A DNA stretch of 64,000 bases. It comes from Planctomycetota bacterium. Its GTDB lineage: Bacteria > Planctomycetota > UBA1135 > GCA-002686595. This document shows, one piece after another, positions 8,455 through 17,441 of this stretch. Every line of letters starts with the position of its first letter. Position 1 is the first letter of the stretch. The stretch is from assembly GCA_029259595.1 (NCBI GenBank), contig JAJDEW010000101.1, positions 48,066-112,065 of the forward strand, written 5' to 3'. Under the pieces are notes generated by a model. The model made no database searches. It saw only the letters and a list, made by a program, of their open reading frames with translations, and had not been told where the DNA came from. The translations under genes and the position numbers were made by a program.

Positions 8455-9744
8455 ATGGCAGACGCATCGCAAGACACGGCACAGCTCACCTACGACGGCA
8501 AGACCTACAACCTGCCCGTGGTGGAGGGGAGCGAGGGAGAGCGGGCGATCGACATCCGCACCCTGCGGGCCGAGAGTGGCTTGATCACGCTCGACCCCGG
8601 CTTCGGCAACTCGGGCTCGTGCCGCAGTGCGATCACCTACATCGACGGCGAGAAGGGGATCTTGCGTTACCGCGGCTATCCGATCGAGGAGCTCGCGTCG
8701 CACAGCACCTTCCTCGAGGTCGCCTGGTTGTTGCTCTACGGTGAGCTGCCCTCGGAGGCCGAGCTGGCCACGTTCACGGACGAAATCACGCGGCACACGA
8801 TGCTGCACGAGGACTACCGCCGGCTCTTCGACTTCATGCCGAAGAACGCGCACCCGATGCCGGTGGCGGCGGCGGCGGTCGCGGCGCTGTCGACCTTCTA
8901 CCGCGAGGCCGACAACGAGGACCGCATCCATCGTGCGGTCGTCCGCCTGCTGGCGAAGATGCCGACGATCGCGGCCTACGCCTACAAGCACTCGATCGGA
9001 CAGCCGCCGACCTACCCGAAGAACGACCTCGGCTACTGCTCGAACTTCCTGCACATGATGTACGCGACCCCGTGCGAGCCGTACGCGGTCGACCCGGTCG
9101 TGGCCAAGGCGCTCGACCTCCTGCTGATCCTGCACGCCGACCACGAGCAGAATTGCTCGACCAGCACGGTGCGGCTCGTCGGCAGCTCGCTCTCGAGCCT
9201 GTTCGCGACGATCGCCTCCGGCATCAGTGCGCTCTGGGGGCCGCTGCACGGCGGTGCGAACCAGAAGGTCATCGAAATGCTCGAGCGCATCGCCGACGAG
9301 GAGGGCAGCGCCGACGTCTTCCTCAAGAAGGCCAAGGACAAGGACGACACGACGCGGCTCATGGGCTTCGGCCACCGCGTCTACAAGAGCTATGACCCGC
9401 GCGCGGCGATCCTGAAGGAAACCTGCAAGGGCGTCATCGAACGCGTCGGCGGCTCCAGCCAGCTGCTCGAGATCGCCATGCGCCTCGAGGAGATCGCGCT
9501 CTCCGACAGCTACTTCGTCGAGCGCAAGCTCTATCCGAACGTCGACTTCTACTCGGGCGTCATCTACAAGGCGATCGGCATCCCGGTGAACATGTTCACC
9601 GTGATGTTCACGATGGGCCGCCTGCCGGGTTGGATCGCGCAGTGGCTCGAGATGCGCAAGGACTCCGACTTCCGGATCGGTCGGCCGCGCCAGGTGTACA
9701 CGGGCTCGGCCAAGCGCGCCTACGTGCCGCTCGGCAAGCGCTGA
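8455..9744 (+). CDS. gltA: Citrate synthase
   Basis: This 429-residue enzyme condenses acetyl-CoA and oxaloacetate to citrate, the entry step of the TCA cycle. Its length and N-terminal extension are those of the Gram-negative type II enzyme. The catalytic residues are in the expected places: His in WGPLHGGANQKV, His in GFGHRVYKSYDPRA and Asp in YPNVDFYSG. An AGAGGA ribosome site precedes the ATG. The TGA overlaps the ATG of the M32 carboxypeptidase gene (TGATG), so the two are translationally coupled. Confidence 0.97.
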   Translation: MADASQDTAQLTYDGKTYNLPVVEGSEGERAIDIRTLRAESGLITLDPGFGNSGSCRSAITYIDGEKGILRYRGYPIEELASHSTFLEVAWLLLYGELPSEAELATFTDEITRHTMLHEDYRRLFDFMPKNAHPMPVAAAAVAALSTFYREADNEDRIHRAVVRLLAKMPTIAAYAYKHSIGQPPTYPKNDLGYCSNFLHMMYATPCEPYAVDPVVAKALDLLLILHADHEQNCSTSTVRLVGSSLSSLFATIASGISALWGPLHGGANQKVIEMLERIADEEGSADVFLKKAKDKDDTTRLMGFGHRVYKSYDPRAAILKETCKGVIERVGGSSQLLEIAMRLEEIALSDSYFVERKLYPNVDFYSGVIYKAIGIPVNMFTVMFTMGRLPGWIAQWLEMRKDSDFRIGRPRQVYTGSAKRAYVPLGKR

Positions 9745-11279
9745 TGTCCGAGGAGACGGGGTTCGAGTCCGGAGCCAAGCGGCTCGTCGAGCTCTGGGGC
9801 GAGATCGCCGACCTGGAGGCGACGATCCAGGTGCTGTCGTGGGATCAAGAGACCTACATGCCGGCCGCCGGGCAGGCCGCGCGCGGTTCGGCCCTGGGAA
9901 CGCTGGCGGGGCTGCGGCACGCGAAGCTGTCGCAGACCGAGCTGGGGGACGCGCTCGCCGCGGCGGAGGCGTGCGCGGAGTCGGGGACACCGACGGCGGC
10001 GCTCGCGCGCTCGGCCCGGCGCGTCGTCGACAAGACTCGACGGATTCCGGCCGATCTCGCGCGTGAGCTGGCCCGCGCGCAGAGCCGCGGGCACGCGGCC
10101 TGGCGCAGCGCGCACGCGGAGGCGAACTTCGCGCTCTTCGCTCCCGATCTCGAGAACCTCGTTCGTCTGAGTCGTCTCGAAGCGCAAGCGCTCGCAGACG
10201 GGACGCCGGCCGGTGACGGCGGTGAGGCCTACGATGCGCTGCTCGACAAGTACGAGCCCGGGGCGAAGGCGGCCGAGCTCGAACCGCTCTTTCGGTCGCT
10301 CTTGGCCGAGCTGACCCCGCTCCTGCAGGCCGTGCGTGCCACCGGTACGGAAATCGACGAGTCGCCGCTTCAAGGAGCCTGTCCACGGGACGCGCAGCTC
10401 GCCTTCGGAACGCGCGTGGCGAAGGCCTTCGGCTTCGACTTCGACGCCGGGCGGATCGACCGCGCGCCCCATCCCTTCTGCACGAGCTTCGGTACGGGCG
10501 ACGTCCGCATCACGTGGCGCTGGAACGACACCGACTTTCGACCGGGCTTCTTCGGCATCCTGCACGAGACGGGACATGCGCTGTACGAGCAGGGCCTGCC
10601 CGCGCGTTGGGGACGCACGCCGCTCGGCAAACCCGTCTCGCTGGGCGTGCACGAATCGCAGTCGCGGTTGTGGGAAAACCTCGTGGGCCGCAGCCGCTCG
10701 TTCTGGGAGTGGGCCCTGCCCGAGCTGCACGCCCACTTTCCGGCGCTGTCGGGAGTGACGCTCGAGCAGCTCTGGCCGGCGTTGCACACGGTGAAGCCCA
10801 GCCTGATCCGGGTCGAAGCCGACCAGGGCACCTACGACCTGCACGTCGCCGTGCGCTTCGAGCTCGAGCGCCGACTCATCGCCGGCGACCTCGCGGTCTC
10901 CGACCTGCCCGGAGCCTGGGACGAAGCCTACGAGCGCACGCTGGGCCTCTCGCCCGCGGGGCCGGCCAACGGTGTCCTGCAGGACATCCACTGGTCGATG
11001 GCCGCCTTCGGTTACTTCCCGACGTACACGCTCGGGAACCTGATGATGGCGCAGCTCTTCGAAGCGGCGCGGGCCGAGCTCGGGGACCTGGACGCCGCCT
11101 TCGCGCGCGGCGAATTCGCTCCCCTGCTCGACTGGTTGCGCCGCAACGTACACGGACACGGCCACCGCTTCCGGGCCGACGAGCTCATGCGACGGGCGAC
11201 GGGCCAGCCGCTCGGCGCCGAGGCCTTCCTGGCGCAGCGCAAGGCGCTGACGGCCGAGGTCTACGGCGTCCGCGTCTAG
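9744..11279 (+). CDS. M32 family metallocarboxypeptidase (Taq type)
   Basis: The 511-residue protein matches thermostable carboxypeptidase 1 (Taq carboxypeptidase) in length and motifs. Zinc ligands are in GILHETGHALYEQGL (His274-Glu275-x-x-His278), with the downstream Glu in GVHESQSRLWENLVGRS. The N-terminal LSWDQETYMPAAG and the later DIHWSMAAFGYFPTYTLGN are also typical. It removes C-terminal residues from peptides, broadly excluding proline, in the cytoplasm. The start overlaps the gltA stop. A terminator-like hairpin follows 48 bases after the stop. Confidence 0.95.
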   Translation: MSEETGFESGAKRLVELWGEIADLEATIQVLSWDQETYMPAAGQAARGSALGTLAGLRHAKLSQTELGDALAAAEACAESGTPTAALARSARRVVDKTRRIPADLARELARAQSRGHAAWRSAHAEANFALFAPDLENLVRLSRLEAQALADGTPAGDGGEAYDALLDKYEPGAKAAELEPLFRSLLAELTPLLQAVRATGTEIDESPLQGACPRDAQLAFGTRVAKAFGFDFDAGRIDRAPHPFCTSFGTGDVRITWRWNDTDFRPGFFGILHETGHALYEQGLPARWGRTPLGKPVSLGVHESQSRLWENLVGRSRSFWEWALPELHAHFPALSGVTLEQLWPALHTVKPSLIRVEADQGTYDLHVAVRFELERRLIAGDLAVSDLPGAWDEAYERTLGLSPAGPANGVLQDIHWSMAAFGYFPTYTLGNLMMAQLFEAARAELGDLDAAFARGEFAPLLDWLRRNVHGHGHRFRADELMRRATGQPLGAEAFLAQRKALTAEVYGVRV

Positions 11280-11327
11280 CGCGCGTCCATCGCAAGCTCG
11301 CACGGCCTTCCGGCCTGACCGAAGCGG

Positions 11328-11351
11328 GGGCCCGTCGCGAGGCCCTTTTCT
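11328..11351 (+). terminator. Probable terminator after the gltA - carboxypeptidase unit
   Basis: GGGCC (11328-11332) pairs with GGCCC (11341-11345) around an 8-base loop and is followed directly by TTTTCT. The stem is short but strong. A second small hairpin (GGCC-TTCC-GGCC) lies about 15 bases upstream. Confidence 0.6.
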
Positions 11352-11447
11352 ACGAGGTCGCTGTCCCTAACCGGCGTTTCGGGGGGGACTAGGACTCGCG
11401 AGATGCGCTCGGTTGCGGATCCCCTTCCCGATCCGTCGGCGGGACGT

Positions 11448-11614
11448 CTAGCAGCCTGATGGAAAAGTGCTTCGGATGCGATGCATGCGACCGGGAGGCC
11501 CAGCGGGTGCGCGAGAACGCAGGCGAATCGGTCGATTCGGCGAGGCTTTCGGGTGCCGGCCGGGCTTTCCGGACGCGTGCAGCGCGCCGGATGACTTTTT
11601 CATCAGGCTGCTAG
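11448..11614. mobile_element. 167-bp foldback (MITE-like) element with 21-bp inverted termini
   Basis: The left end CTAGCAGCCTGATGGAAAAGT and the right end are inverted copies with a single mismatch, and weaker inverted similarity continues inward for about 20 more bases on each side. The centre contains a small hairpin (GAATC-GGTC-GATTC). There is no coding capacity. The termini begin and end in CTAG; I see no clear target duplication (GACGT on the left, GGTGG on the right). Size, terminal repeats and intergenic position fit a miniature inverted-repeat element moved by a transposase encoded elsewhere. I saw no second copy in the window. Confidence 0.65.
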
Positions 11615-11622
11615 GGTGGGTC

Positions 11623-11677
11623 CCGTGCCCCGGCCTCCGCTCTCCGAGGCGGGCACGGTGTTCCTCAGGTACCTGAG
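11623..11677. promoter_or_regulatory. Hairpin and 14-bp palindrome upstream of the di-heme oxidoreductase
   Basis: CCGTGCCC (11623-11630) pairs with GGGCACGG (11651-11658), with an inner CCTC/GAGG stem, forming a strong hairpin. It is followed by the perfect palindrome CTCAGGTACCTGAG (11664-11677). Both lie about 100-155 bases before the ATG at 11780. The hairpin may be a terminator for read-through or part of a leader; the palindrome looks like an operator. Confidence 0.4.
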
Positions 11678-11779
11678 CCACCTCCCTCCGGAACCTCTCA
11701 TCTCGTCGTCTTTCCGGGTCGAACAGCGGGCGAGCCCTGCGCTTCGAGACGGGAGGACTCACTCCTCGAGGAGGATCCG

Positions 11780-13373
11780 ATGTCTTCACAGACACCTCTC
11801 AGCTTCGGTGCTCTCTCTCTGTCTGGTGTCGCTGGCGAGCTCGTCGGGGGCCCAGGAAACCGACATCACCCAGACCCCCAACGCGGCCGGAGCCGGGATC
11901 CAGAAGTCCCTGGCCGAAGAGGTGGGCGCGGGTCGCGGCGACATCCTGACGCCCGCTTCGTCGGCCTACGTGATCGCGCGCGATCCGTTTCGTGCGATCG
12001 CTCGCGGTCGACAGTTGTTCCAGCGCAAGTTCACCCATGGTCAAGGCCTCGGTCCGCGCACGTCGGACGGGGAGGGCGACATCATGAGCGACGGCTCGCT
12101 CGGAGCCGGGCTCTCCGACAGCTGCGCCGCTTGTCACGGTCGGCCCCAGGGCGCGGCCGGCTTCGGCGGCGACGTCTTCACGCGTCCGACGAGTCGCGAT
12201 GCGCCGCACCACTTCGGGCTAGGCCTGCAGGAGATGTTGGCGGACGAGATCACGCGCGATCTGCGCGCGATCCGATCGCAGGCCGTGGCGACCGCCGCGA
12301 GCTCGGGGGTCGTCGTCGACGCCGTTCTCACCTCGAAGGGCATCGACTACGGCGATCTGAGCGCTGACCCCGCGGGCAGCGTGGACACGAGCGGTGTGCG
12401 GGGAGTCGATTCCGATCTGCGCGTTCGTCCCTTCTTCGCGGAAGGCACGACCATCTCGATCCGTGAGTTCGCCGTGGGGGCCTTCAATGCCGAGATGGGG
12501 CTCGAGTCACCCGACCCGGACTTGCTCGTGGCCTCGGCGGGGTCCGATGTCGTGACGCCGGCGGGGATGCGGCTCACGGGTTCGCTCGATGCGATCGAAG
12601 CGCCGCCGGCCCGATCGGTCCTCGACGATCCCGACGACGATGGCGTGCGTGACGAGATCCCCACCAGTCTCGTGGACTTCATGGAGTTCTATCTCCTGAA
12701 CTACTTCCGTCCCGCCCAGCGCGTGGAGGGTCCCGGGTTCTCCCGGGAACGTCGCGGTCTGCACTTCATGGACCAGATCGGATGCACGGCCTGTCATGTC
12801 GAAGACTTGGCGATCGAGTCGGATCGCCGCGTCGCGGACGTTCATACGGGGCTGGACCGGACGAACGGCAACCCCTTCAACAACCTCTTCGCCGTGGCGA
12901 CACCCTTCTTGGTCGAGGTCGACGATGGCTCGGGCCATCCGACGCGGAAGCTTCCTGCCCTCGGTCCCTTTCGGGTGCGCGGGATCTTCGCCGACTTCCG
13001 CCGGCATGATCTGGGGCCCAACTTCTGGGAGCGCAACTTCGATGGCTCACTCCAGAAGGAGTTCATGACCGAGCCCCTGTGGGGCGTCGGTTCGACCGCG
13101 CCCTACGGCCACGACGGGCGCAGCCCGACGTTGGAAGACGTCATCCTGCGCCACGGTGGGGAGGCCGCCGGTGCCCGCGCGCGTTTCGCGGCCCTACGGC
13201 GCTCGGAGCGCGAGGACATCCTCGCGTTGCTGCGCTCGCTGGTCCTGTTCTCGCCGCCCGCAACCGCTTCGAATCTGAAGCCGGCCGACCTCACCGATCC
13301 CGAGTACCCGGTCTTCGGTCACGGAAGCATCGACCTGTCCGTCCTCTTCAACGACCCGAGCGACAAGGAGTAG
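11780..13373 (+). CDS. Secreted di-heme oxidoreductase, reading frame broken in the signal peptide
   Basis: The body of the protein is a di-heme cytochrome-c-peroxidase-like oxidoreductase (DHOR family). Two heme-binding motifs are visible, CAACH (12123-12137) and CTACH (12783-12797), with the usual GRQLFQRKFTHGQGLGPR and GYGHDGR-like (PYGHDGRSPTLED) segments. The only start with a good ribosome site (GAGGAGG before ATG 11780) is in a different frame from this body. Adding one CT to the (CT)5 tract at 11811-11820 joins ATG 11780 to the body and makes a perfect signal peptide (MSSQTPLSFGALSLCLVSL then ASSSGAQ). So this is either a slippage-switched gene, a recent frameshift or an assembly error. 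In-frame GTGs at 11616 and 11808 are poorer starts. Confidence 0.8.
11811..11820 (+). repeat. (CT)5 tract that controls the reading frame of the di-heme gene
   Basis: Five CT units follow GGTG in the signal-peptide coding region. With five units the ATG at 11780 runs into an unrelated frame that ends at 12367; with six units it reads straight into the di-heme protein. Short dinucleotide tracts inside a 5' coding region are typical slippage sites. Confidence 0.6.
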
Positions 13374-13398
13374 GCCAGCGGGAGCTCTTGCTCCGGAG

Positions 13399-13433
13399 GC
13401 GTCGAGGCGGTCCTTCGCGAACCGCCTCGGCGC
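13399..13433. terminator. Terminator hairpin between convergent genes
   Basis: CGAGGCGGT (13403-13411) pairs perfectly with ACCGCCTCG (13421-13429), and the stem continues with a G-T wobble and three more pairs. It lies between the stops of the di-heme gene and the PKD gene and can serve both. There is no clear U-tract on either side. Confidence 0.65.
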
Positions 13434-13443
13434 CCGGGCGCGC

Positions 13444-15291
13444 TCAGAAGCCCATGCGCATCCGCACGGCGTCGGCCAGGCCGACGCGGACGCCGGTCGT
13501 AGCACTCGCGCTCGGATCGAACATGAGGCCCTGGGCATACAGGAAGAAGCCGACGATCGAGGGAACGACGGGGATGTTGAAGGCCACCGGGGCGGGGTTG
13601 CCCGGACCGGACCAGACCGTGCCGATGATCAACGGTCGCAACAGGAGGGGGCCGGTCTGGATCAGGAGCTCGCCCGCACCGTTCATGCCGAGCGTCGGCA
13701 CCGTGATCCCACAAGGGAAGGTCGGCCACGTGTCGATCGAGATCGCCACCAACGGGACCGAGCCCGCGTTCTGCGTGCCGGTGGGGTTGTCGACGCCGAA
13801 GACCATCGTCGTGCCGATGACAGGCTCGCCGGCGAGAACCTGGAAGCTACCGACCGGGTTCGTGCCACAGCCGTAGGCGAGCGTCTCCGCCGCCGGCAAG
13901 AAGCGGAAGTGGTCGATGTAGCCGAGCGAGCTCCCGGTCCCGTTGCCGCCGTTGCCGACCTGGATCGTGATCGTGAAGGGCGTGTTGGGCGTGGAGCCGG
14001 GGAAAGACGTCTCCAGGTTGAGCCCCGCGTACTCGGCGGAGGTCGACGGAAAGCCGTGGATGGCGGAGGTCGTCGGGAACACCGAGAACGTGTCGCGGTA
14101 GTAAGCGTTGACCGTCGTCACCCCGTCCGTGACGTCGACGCTCATCCAGTCGTTGCGTGCAGCGGAGTTGGCCGCTTCGGCCCGCAGGAAGGCGGCCTGG
14201 AAGAGCAGGTTCGGATTGTCAGGGGGATACGTGAAGACCTGCGAGATGCCGGCCCCGCCGACCGCGGGCAGCGTGACACCTCCGGGGTTCGAGGGCGGCG
14301 TCGCGTTGTTGGTGCCGGTCGCGCTGAGCTCACACCACTGCGAGCCGTTGAAGGGCATCGCACCGTCGTTTGCCAGACCGAACGGACGGATCAGGTGCGC
14401 GGTTCCGTTGAACACGTTCCAGGGCGGGCTCGGCGGACTGCCGGGAACCTGGAGCTCGAAGCTCGGGTCCAACAGGTCGGCTTCGACGACCACGAGGTCG
14501 GGCATGGTGTTCACGTCCGAACCACCCGGACCGGTCGCGGTCAAGCTGACGGTATACGACCCCGGTAGCGTGTAGATGTGCCCGGGATTCTGCAGGCTCG
14601 ACGTGCCGCCGTCGCCGAAGGTCCAGCTCCAGGCCGTGACGTTGCCCGTCGAGAGGTCGCTGAAGTTGACGGCGAGCGGCGCCTGGCCGGCCGGCGGGTT
14701 GGCCGAGAAGTCGGCCACCGGCGGCGGATCCCCGATGGTGATGTAGCCGACCTTCGTTTCGACTCCGGAGCCGCCGGGGCCGGTCGCGGTCAGGGCGACC
14801 GTGTACACGCCGGGCGTCGTGTAGTCGTGGCTCGGGTCCTGCAGCGTGCTCGTCGCGCCATCTCCGAAGTCCCAGGCCCACGAGCTGACGGGTCCAGAGG
14901 AGAGGTCGGTGAAGCTGACGGACACCGGAGCGACGCCGGAAGTCGGTGTTCCCGAGAAGTCCGCGACGGGAGCCGGGGGATCGACCGAGATGAAGTCGAC
15001 CTTGGTCTCGCTGCTCGTGATCGCGAGCGCGTTCTCGACGCGCAGGATCACCGTGTAGGTGCCTGGCGTCGTGTACGTGTGCATCGGGTTCTGCAGCGAC
15101 GACTGTCCGCCGTCCCCGAAGCTCCACGACCACTGCACGGGATTGCCGCTCGAGAGGTCGGTGAAGTTCACCGCGAGGGGAGTTGCGCCCGTCAAGGGGC
15201 TGGCGCTGAAGTCGGCGTCGGGACCCTGAGCGGACGCCAGGGAGGCGAGACCGATGGCCACGAGAGTGGATGCAAGGAAGCGACGGATCAT
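13444..15291 (-). CDS. Secreted three-PKD-domain protein with shared C-terminal module
   Basis: The ATG at 15291 opens a signal peptide (MIRRFLASTLVAIGLASLA, then SAQ) of a 615-residue protein. Three PKD domains follow at about 24-105, 106-189 and 190-272, each with the hallmark W(S/A)W(S/D/T)FGDG. Residues about 273-470 form a beta-rich, carbohydrate-binding-like module starting LLDPSFELQVPG. The last 145 residues form a module beginning YGCGTNPVGS and ending RVGLADAVRMRMGF. The last two modules are nearly collinear with the end of the M6 protease at 17442-21947. PKD domains usually mediate surface adhesion or polysaccharide and protein binding. No catalytic domain is present, so an adhesin or matrix role is likely. 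No good ribosome site is seen. Confidence 0.85.
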   Translation of the reverse strand: MIRRFLASTLVAIGLASLASAQGPDADFSASPLTGATPLAVNFTDLSSGNPVQWSWSFGDGGQSSLQNPMHTYTTPGTYTVILRVENALAITSSETKVDFISVDPPAPVADFSGTPTSGVAPVSVSFTDLSSGPVSSWAWDFGDGATSTLQDPSHDYTTPGVYTVALTATGPGGSGVETKVGYITIGDPPPVADFSANPPAGQAPLAVNFSDLSTGNVTAWSWTFGDGGTSSLQNPGHIYTLPGSYTVSLTATGPGGSDVNTMPDLVVVEADLLDPSFELQVPGSPPSPPWNVFNGTAHLIRPFGLANDGAMPFNGSQWCELSATGTNNATPPSNPGGVTLPAVGGAGISQVFTYPPDNPNLLFQAAFLRAEAANSAARNDWMSVDVTDGVTTVNAYYRDTFSVFPTTSAIHGFPSTSAEYAGLNLETSFPGSTPNTPFTITIQVGNGGNGTGSSLGYIDHFRFLPAAETLAYGCGTNPVGSFQVLAGEPVIGTTMVFGVDNPTGTQNAGSVPLVAISIDTWPTFPCGITVPTLGMNGAGELLIQTGPLLLRPLIIGTVWSGPGNPAPVAFNIPVVPSIVGFFLYAQGLMFDPSASATTGVRVGLADAVRMRMGF

Positions 15292-15511
15292 GGCGGCACG
15301 CAGGGAAGGGGACGGATCCCACGGTGGGGATCGTCTAGGGTATCGCAATCCCCGCGGGAACGGGGAGCCTCCGAGCTTCCGCTTCCGAGGGGATTCCGTC
15401 AATCGACCGGGAACGGGTCACCGCGCGCAGGCCTCGCGCGCGTGGGAGAGCCCCGATCCGGAACGGATTTCCGAAGGTCGCGGCTCCTGGCCGCGGTCGG
15501 TTTCCACGACG

Positions 15512-16516
15512 TCACGCACGGGGACCTTCCGCTTCGACGCGCGTGGCGCGGGCCGCGGAGCAGAGCGACGCCTGCAGGCGTTCGAGCGCGTGCGGTCCGA
15601 GCCCGCGCTCGACCAGGACCGCCCGTAGCCCGCGCACCCCGGCGGGCCGGTTCGCGAGGCGGCGTGCGGGGGAGACGAGGCGCCCCGCGGTCTGGAGGGC
15701 GAAGACGTCGCCGCTCGAGCGGTCCTCGGCGAGGATCTTGACGCGCAGGAGTTGCGGACCGTCGACCTGCGTCACGAGCCGCAGCCACAGCGCGAGGAGT
15801 TCGACGTCCGCCGGCTCGCGGAGCTCGACGAGGTGCGAGCGACAGGCTGCTGCGCCTTCCACGGAGTCCGTTTGGTGGTGGAGCCAGGTCCGTGCGTTCG
15901 CGGCGTCAACGAGCCGCGCGAAGGCTGGCTCCGCGAAGATCCAGTCGGGCTCTACGTCGCCGTGCCGCGCCTCGCGCAGCTCGCAGCCGGGGGCGGCCGC
16001 TTCGAGGAGTTCCCGTACCGTCTCGACACGCCCCGCCGCGAGGTCGGTCTTCGTCAAGAGCAGGCGGTCGGCGGTGTCGAGCTGGCGTTGCAGCTCGGGC
16101 TGCGTCGCCAGCAGGTCCTCGGCGCGCACGGCATCGACGACCGCGACGGTACCGGCCGCGCGCACGCGCGCGCGCAGGCGCGGATCGGTCGCGAGGGCGT
16201 GCAGGAGCGGGGCCGGATCCGTGAGCCCGCTGGTCTCGAGCACGATGCGGTCCGGGCCGAGCGCCGTGATCCGTTCCAGGGACGCGTAGAGCTCGCCGCG
16301 CAGCGTGCAGCAAAGGCAGCCGGAGGCGAGCGCCCAGACGTCCTCGTCGACGCGCTCGAGGAGCCACGGATCGAGCGGCAGATCCGTCACGTCGTTGACG
16401 AGCACCGCCAGCCGCCCCGCACGCGGATGCCGCACGAGCGCCGCGAGCAGGGTCGTCTTGCCGCTTCCGAGGAAGCCGGTCACCACATGAAGGGGAATCG
16501 GCCCGTGGTCGGACAT
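15512..16516 (-). CDS. CobW/COG0523 family G3E GTPase (metallochaperone type)
   Basis: This 334-residue protein has the complete G3E GTPase signature: Walker A in VVTGFLGSGKTTLL at the N-terminus, the metal-binding GCLCC (ASGCLCCTLRG), ETSGLTDPAPLL and the base-recognition-like LTKTDLA. A CobW C-terminal domain follows. Family members deliver zinc, cobalt or other metals to client enzymes in the cytoplasm. The start at ATG 16516 places the P-loop close to the N-terminus as in relatives; the longer frame would overlap the divergent gene. The divergent neighbour 25 bases away is a metal-dependent amidohydrolase, which could be a client, though this is inference. Confidence 0.9.
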   Translation of the reverse strand: MSDHGPIPLHVVTGFLGSGKTTLLAALVRHPRAGRLAVLVNDVTDLPLDPWLLERVDEDVWALASGCLCCTLRGELYASLERITALGPDRIVLETSGLTDPAPLLHALATDPRLRARVRAAGTVAVVDAVRAEDLLATQPELQRQLDTADRLLLTKTDLAAGRVETVRELLEAAAPGCELREARHGDVEPDWIFAEPAFARLVDAANARTWLHHQTDSVEGAAACRSHLVELREPADVELLALWLRLVTQVDGPQLLRVKILAEDRSSGDVFALQTAGRLVSPARRLANRPAGVRGLRAVLVERGLGPHALERLQASLCSAARATRVEAEGPRA

Positions 16517-16527
16517 CACACTCACGC

Positions 16528-16533
16528 TACCAT
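16528..16533 (+). promoter_or_regulatory. Putative -10 element 8 bases before an ATG
   Basis: TACCAT in the context GCTACCAT-N8-ATG lies in the 25-base gap between the divergent GTPase and amidohydrolase genes. No Shine-Dalgarno is possible at normal spacing, so a leaderless transcript is suggested, as for the genes at 177, 51699 and 53091. Confidence 0.3.
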
Positions 16534-16541
16534 GCCGAGCC

Positions 16542-17402
16542 ATGCGACCCGAGCGACTCATCGACTGTCACGTACACCTCAACAACTACCACGAGGCGAC
16601 GCGCCGTCCGACGAACGAGAACGTCCAGGAACTGTTCTCGAAGATGACCGAAGTGGGTGTCGACCACGCGGTCGTCATCAGCTCGTACAAGGTGGACATG
16701 GACCGCCCCAGCGTCGAGGAGCTGCTCGAGGTCCTGGCCAAGGACCCGCGCACGACCGTCGTCGAGGGGCTGCGCTGGCGCGGCGAGAACCGCACGGACC
16801 TGTTCGGGCTCGAGGAGCGGATTCGCGACGGGCTGGTCAAGGGCATCAAGCTGTACCCCGGCTACGACCACTATCCGATCAACGACCCCTCGCTCGAGAC
16901 GGTGTTTCGGATCGCTGCCAAGACGGACGTCCCCGTCATGATCCACACCGGCGACACCTACGCGAAGACCGCCAAGGTGCGCATGGCCCATCCGCTGCTG
17001 GTCGACGACATCGCCGTCGATTACCCGGACGTGAAGTTCGTGATGTGCCACCTCGGCAATCCCTGGTTCCAGGACGCTGCCGAGGTGCTCTACAAGAACG
17101 ACAACGTCTTCGCGGACATCTCGGGCTTGACGCTGGGCGACTTCTCGTACGACTTCGAACGCTACGTGGCCATGCGCTTGAAGGAGATGATCACCTACAT
17201 GGGCGATCCCGGGAAGCAGCTCATGTACGGCAGCGACTGGCCGCTCGTTCACATGAAGCCCTACGTACGCTTGCTCGGAGAGCTCGACTTCACGCCCGAG
17301 CAGCTCGAGAACGTCGCCTGGCGCACCGCGGCCGAGCTCTTCTCGATTCCGGCCAAGGAGCTGAGCCGACACGGTGGGGACGGCGTCCCGAACCAGGTCT
17401 GA
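16542..17402 (+). CDS. Amidohydrolase-2 family metal-dependent hydrolase
   Basis: The 286-residue protein is a TIM-barrel hydrolase of the amidohydrolase-related (COG2159-like) family. The HxH metal site is in LIDCHVHLNNYHE, further ligands are in MIHTGDTYAKT and VMCHLGNPWFQDAAEV, and the catalytic Asp is in LMYGSDWPL. Relatives include decarboxylases and lactonases of aromatic-acid pathways, so the reaction cannot be assigned. It has no signal peptide. The gene is divergent from a CobW-type GTPase and convergent with the M6 protease gene. Confidence 0.88.
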   Translation: MRPERLIDCHVHLNNYHEATRRPTNENVQELFSKMTEVGVDHAVVISSYKVDMDRPSVEELLEVLAKDPRTTVVEGLRWRGENRTDLFGLEERIRDGLVKGIKLYPGYDHYPINDPSLETVFRIAAKTDVPVMIHTGDTYAKTAKVRMAHPLLVDDIAVDYPDVKFVMCHLGNPWFQDAAEVLYKNDNVFADISGLTLGDFSYDFERYVAMRLKEMITYMGDPGKQLMYGSDWPLVHMKPYVRLLGELDFTPEQLENVAWRTAAELFSIPAKELSRHGGDGVPNQV

Positions 17403-17403
17403 C

Positions 17404-17435
17404 CGCGCGCCGCGCCAGGGAGCGCAGCGCGCGGC
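17404..17435. terminator. Hairpin between convergent amidohydrolase and M6 protease genes
   Basis: CCGCGCGC (17404-17411) pairs with GCGCGCGG (17428-17435) across a 16-base loop in the 39-base gap between the two stop codons. It is a likely bidirectional terminator, although no U-tract is present. Confidence 0.6.
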
Positions 17436-17441
17436 GAACGC

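Noticed and set aside
6934..10386. 1150-codon open frame on the minus strand opposite the aminotransferase, citrate synthase and carboxypeptidase genes
   Set aside because: Its translation is low-complexity Arg/Ala/Asp-rich sequence without motifs, while the plus strand encodes three clear enzymes in the same region. Long antisense frames are expected where third codon positions are almost always G or C.
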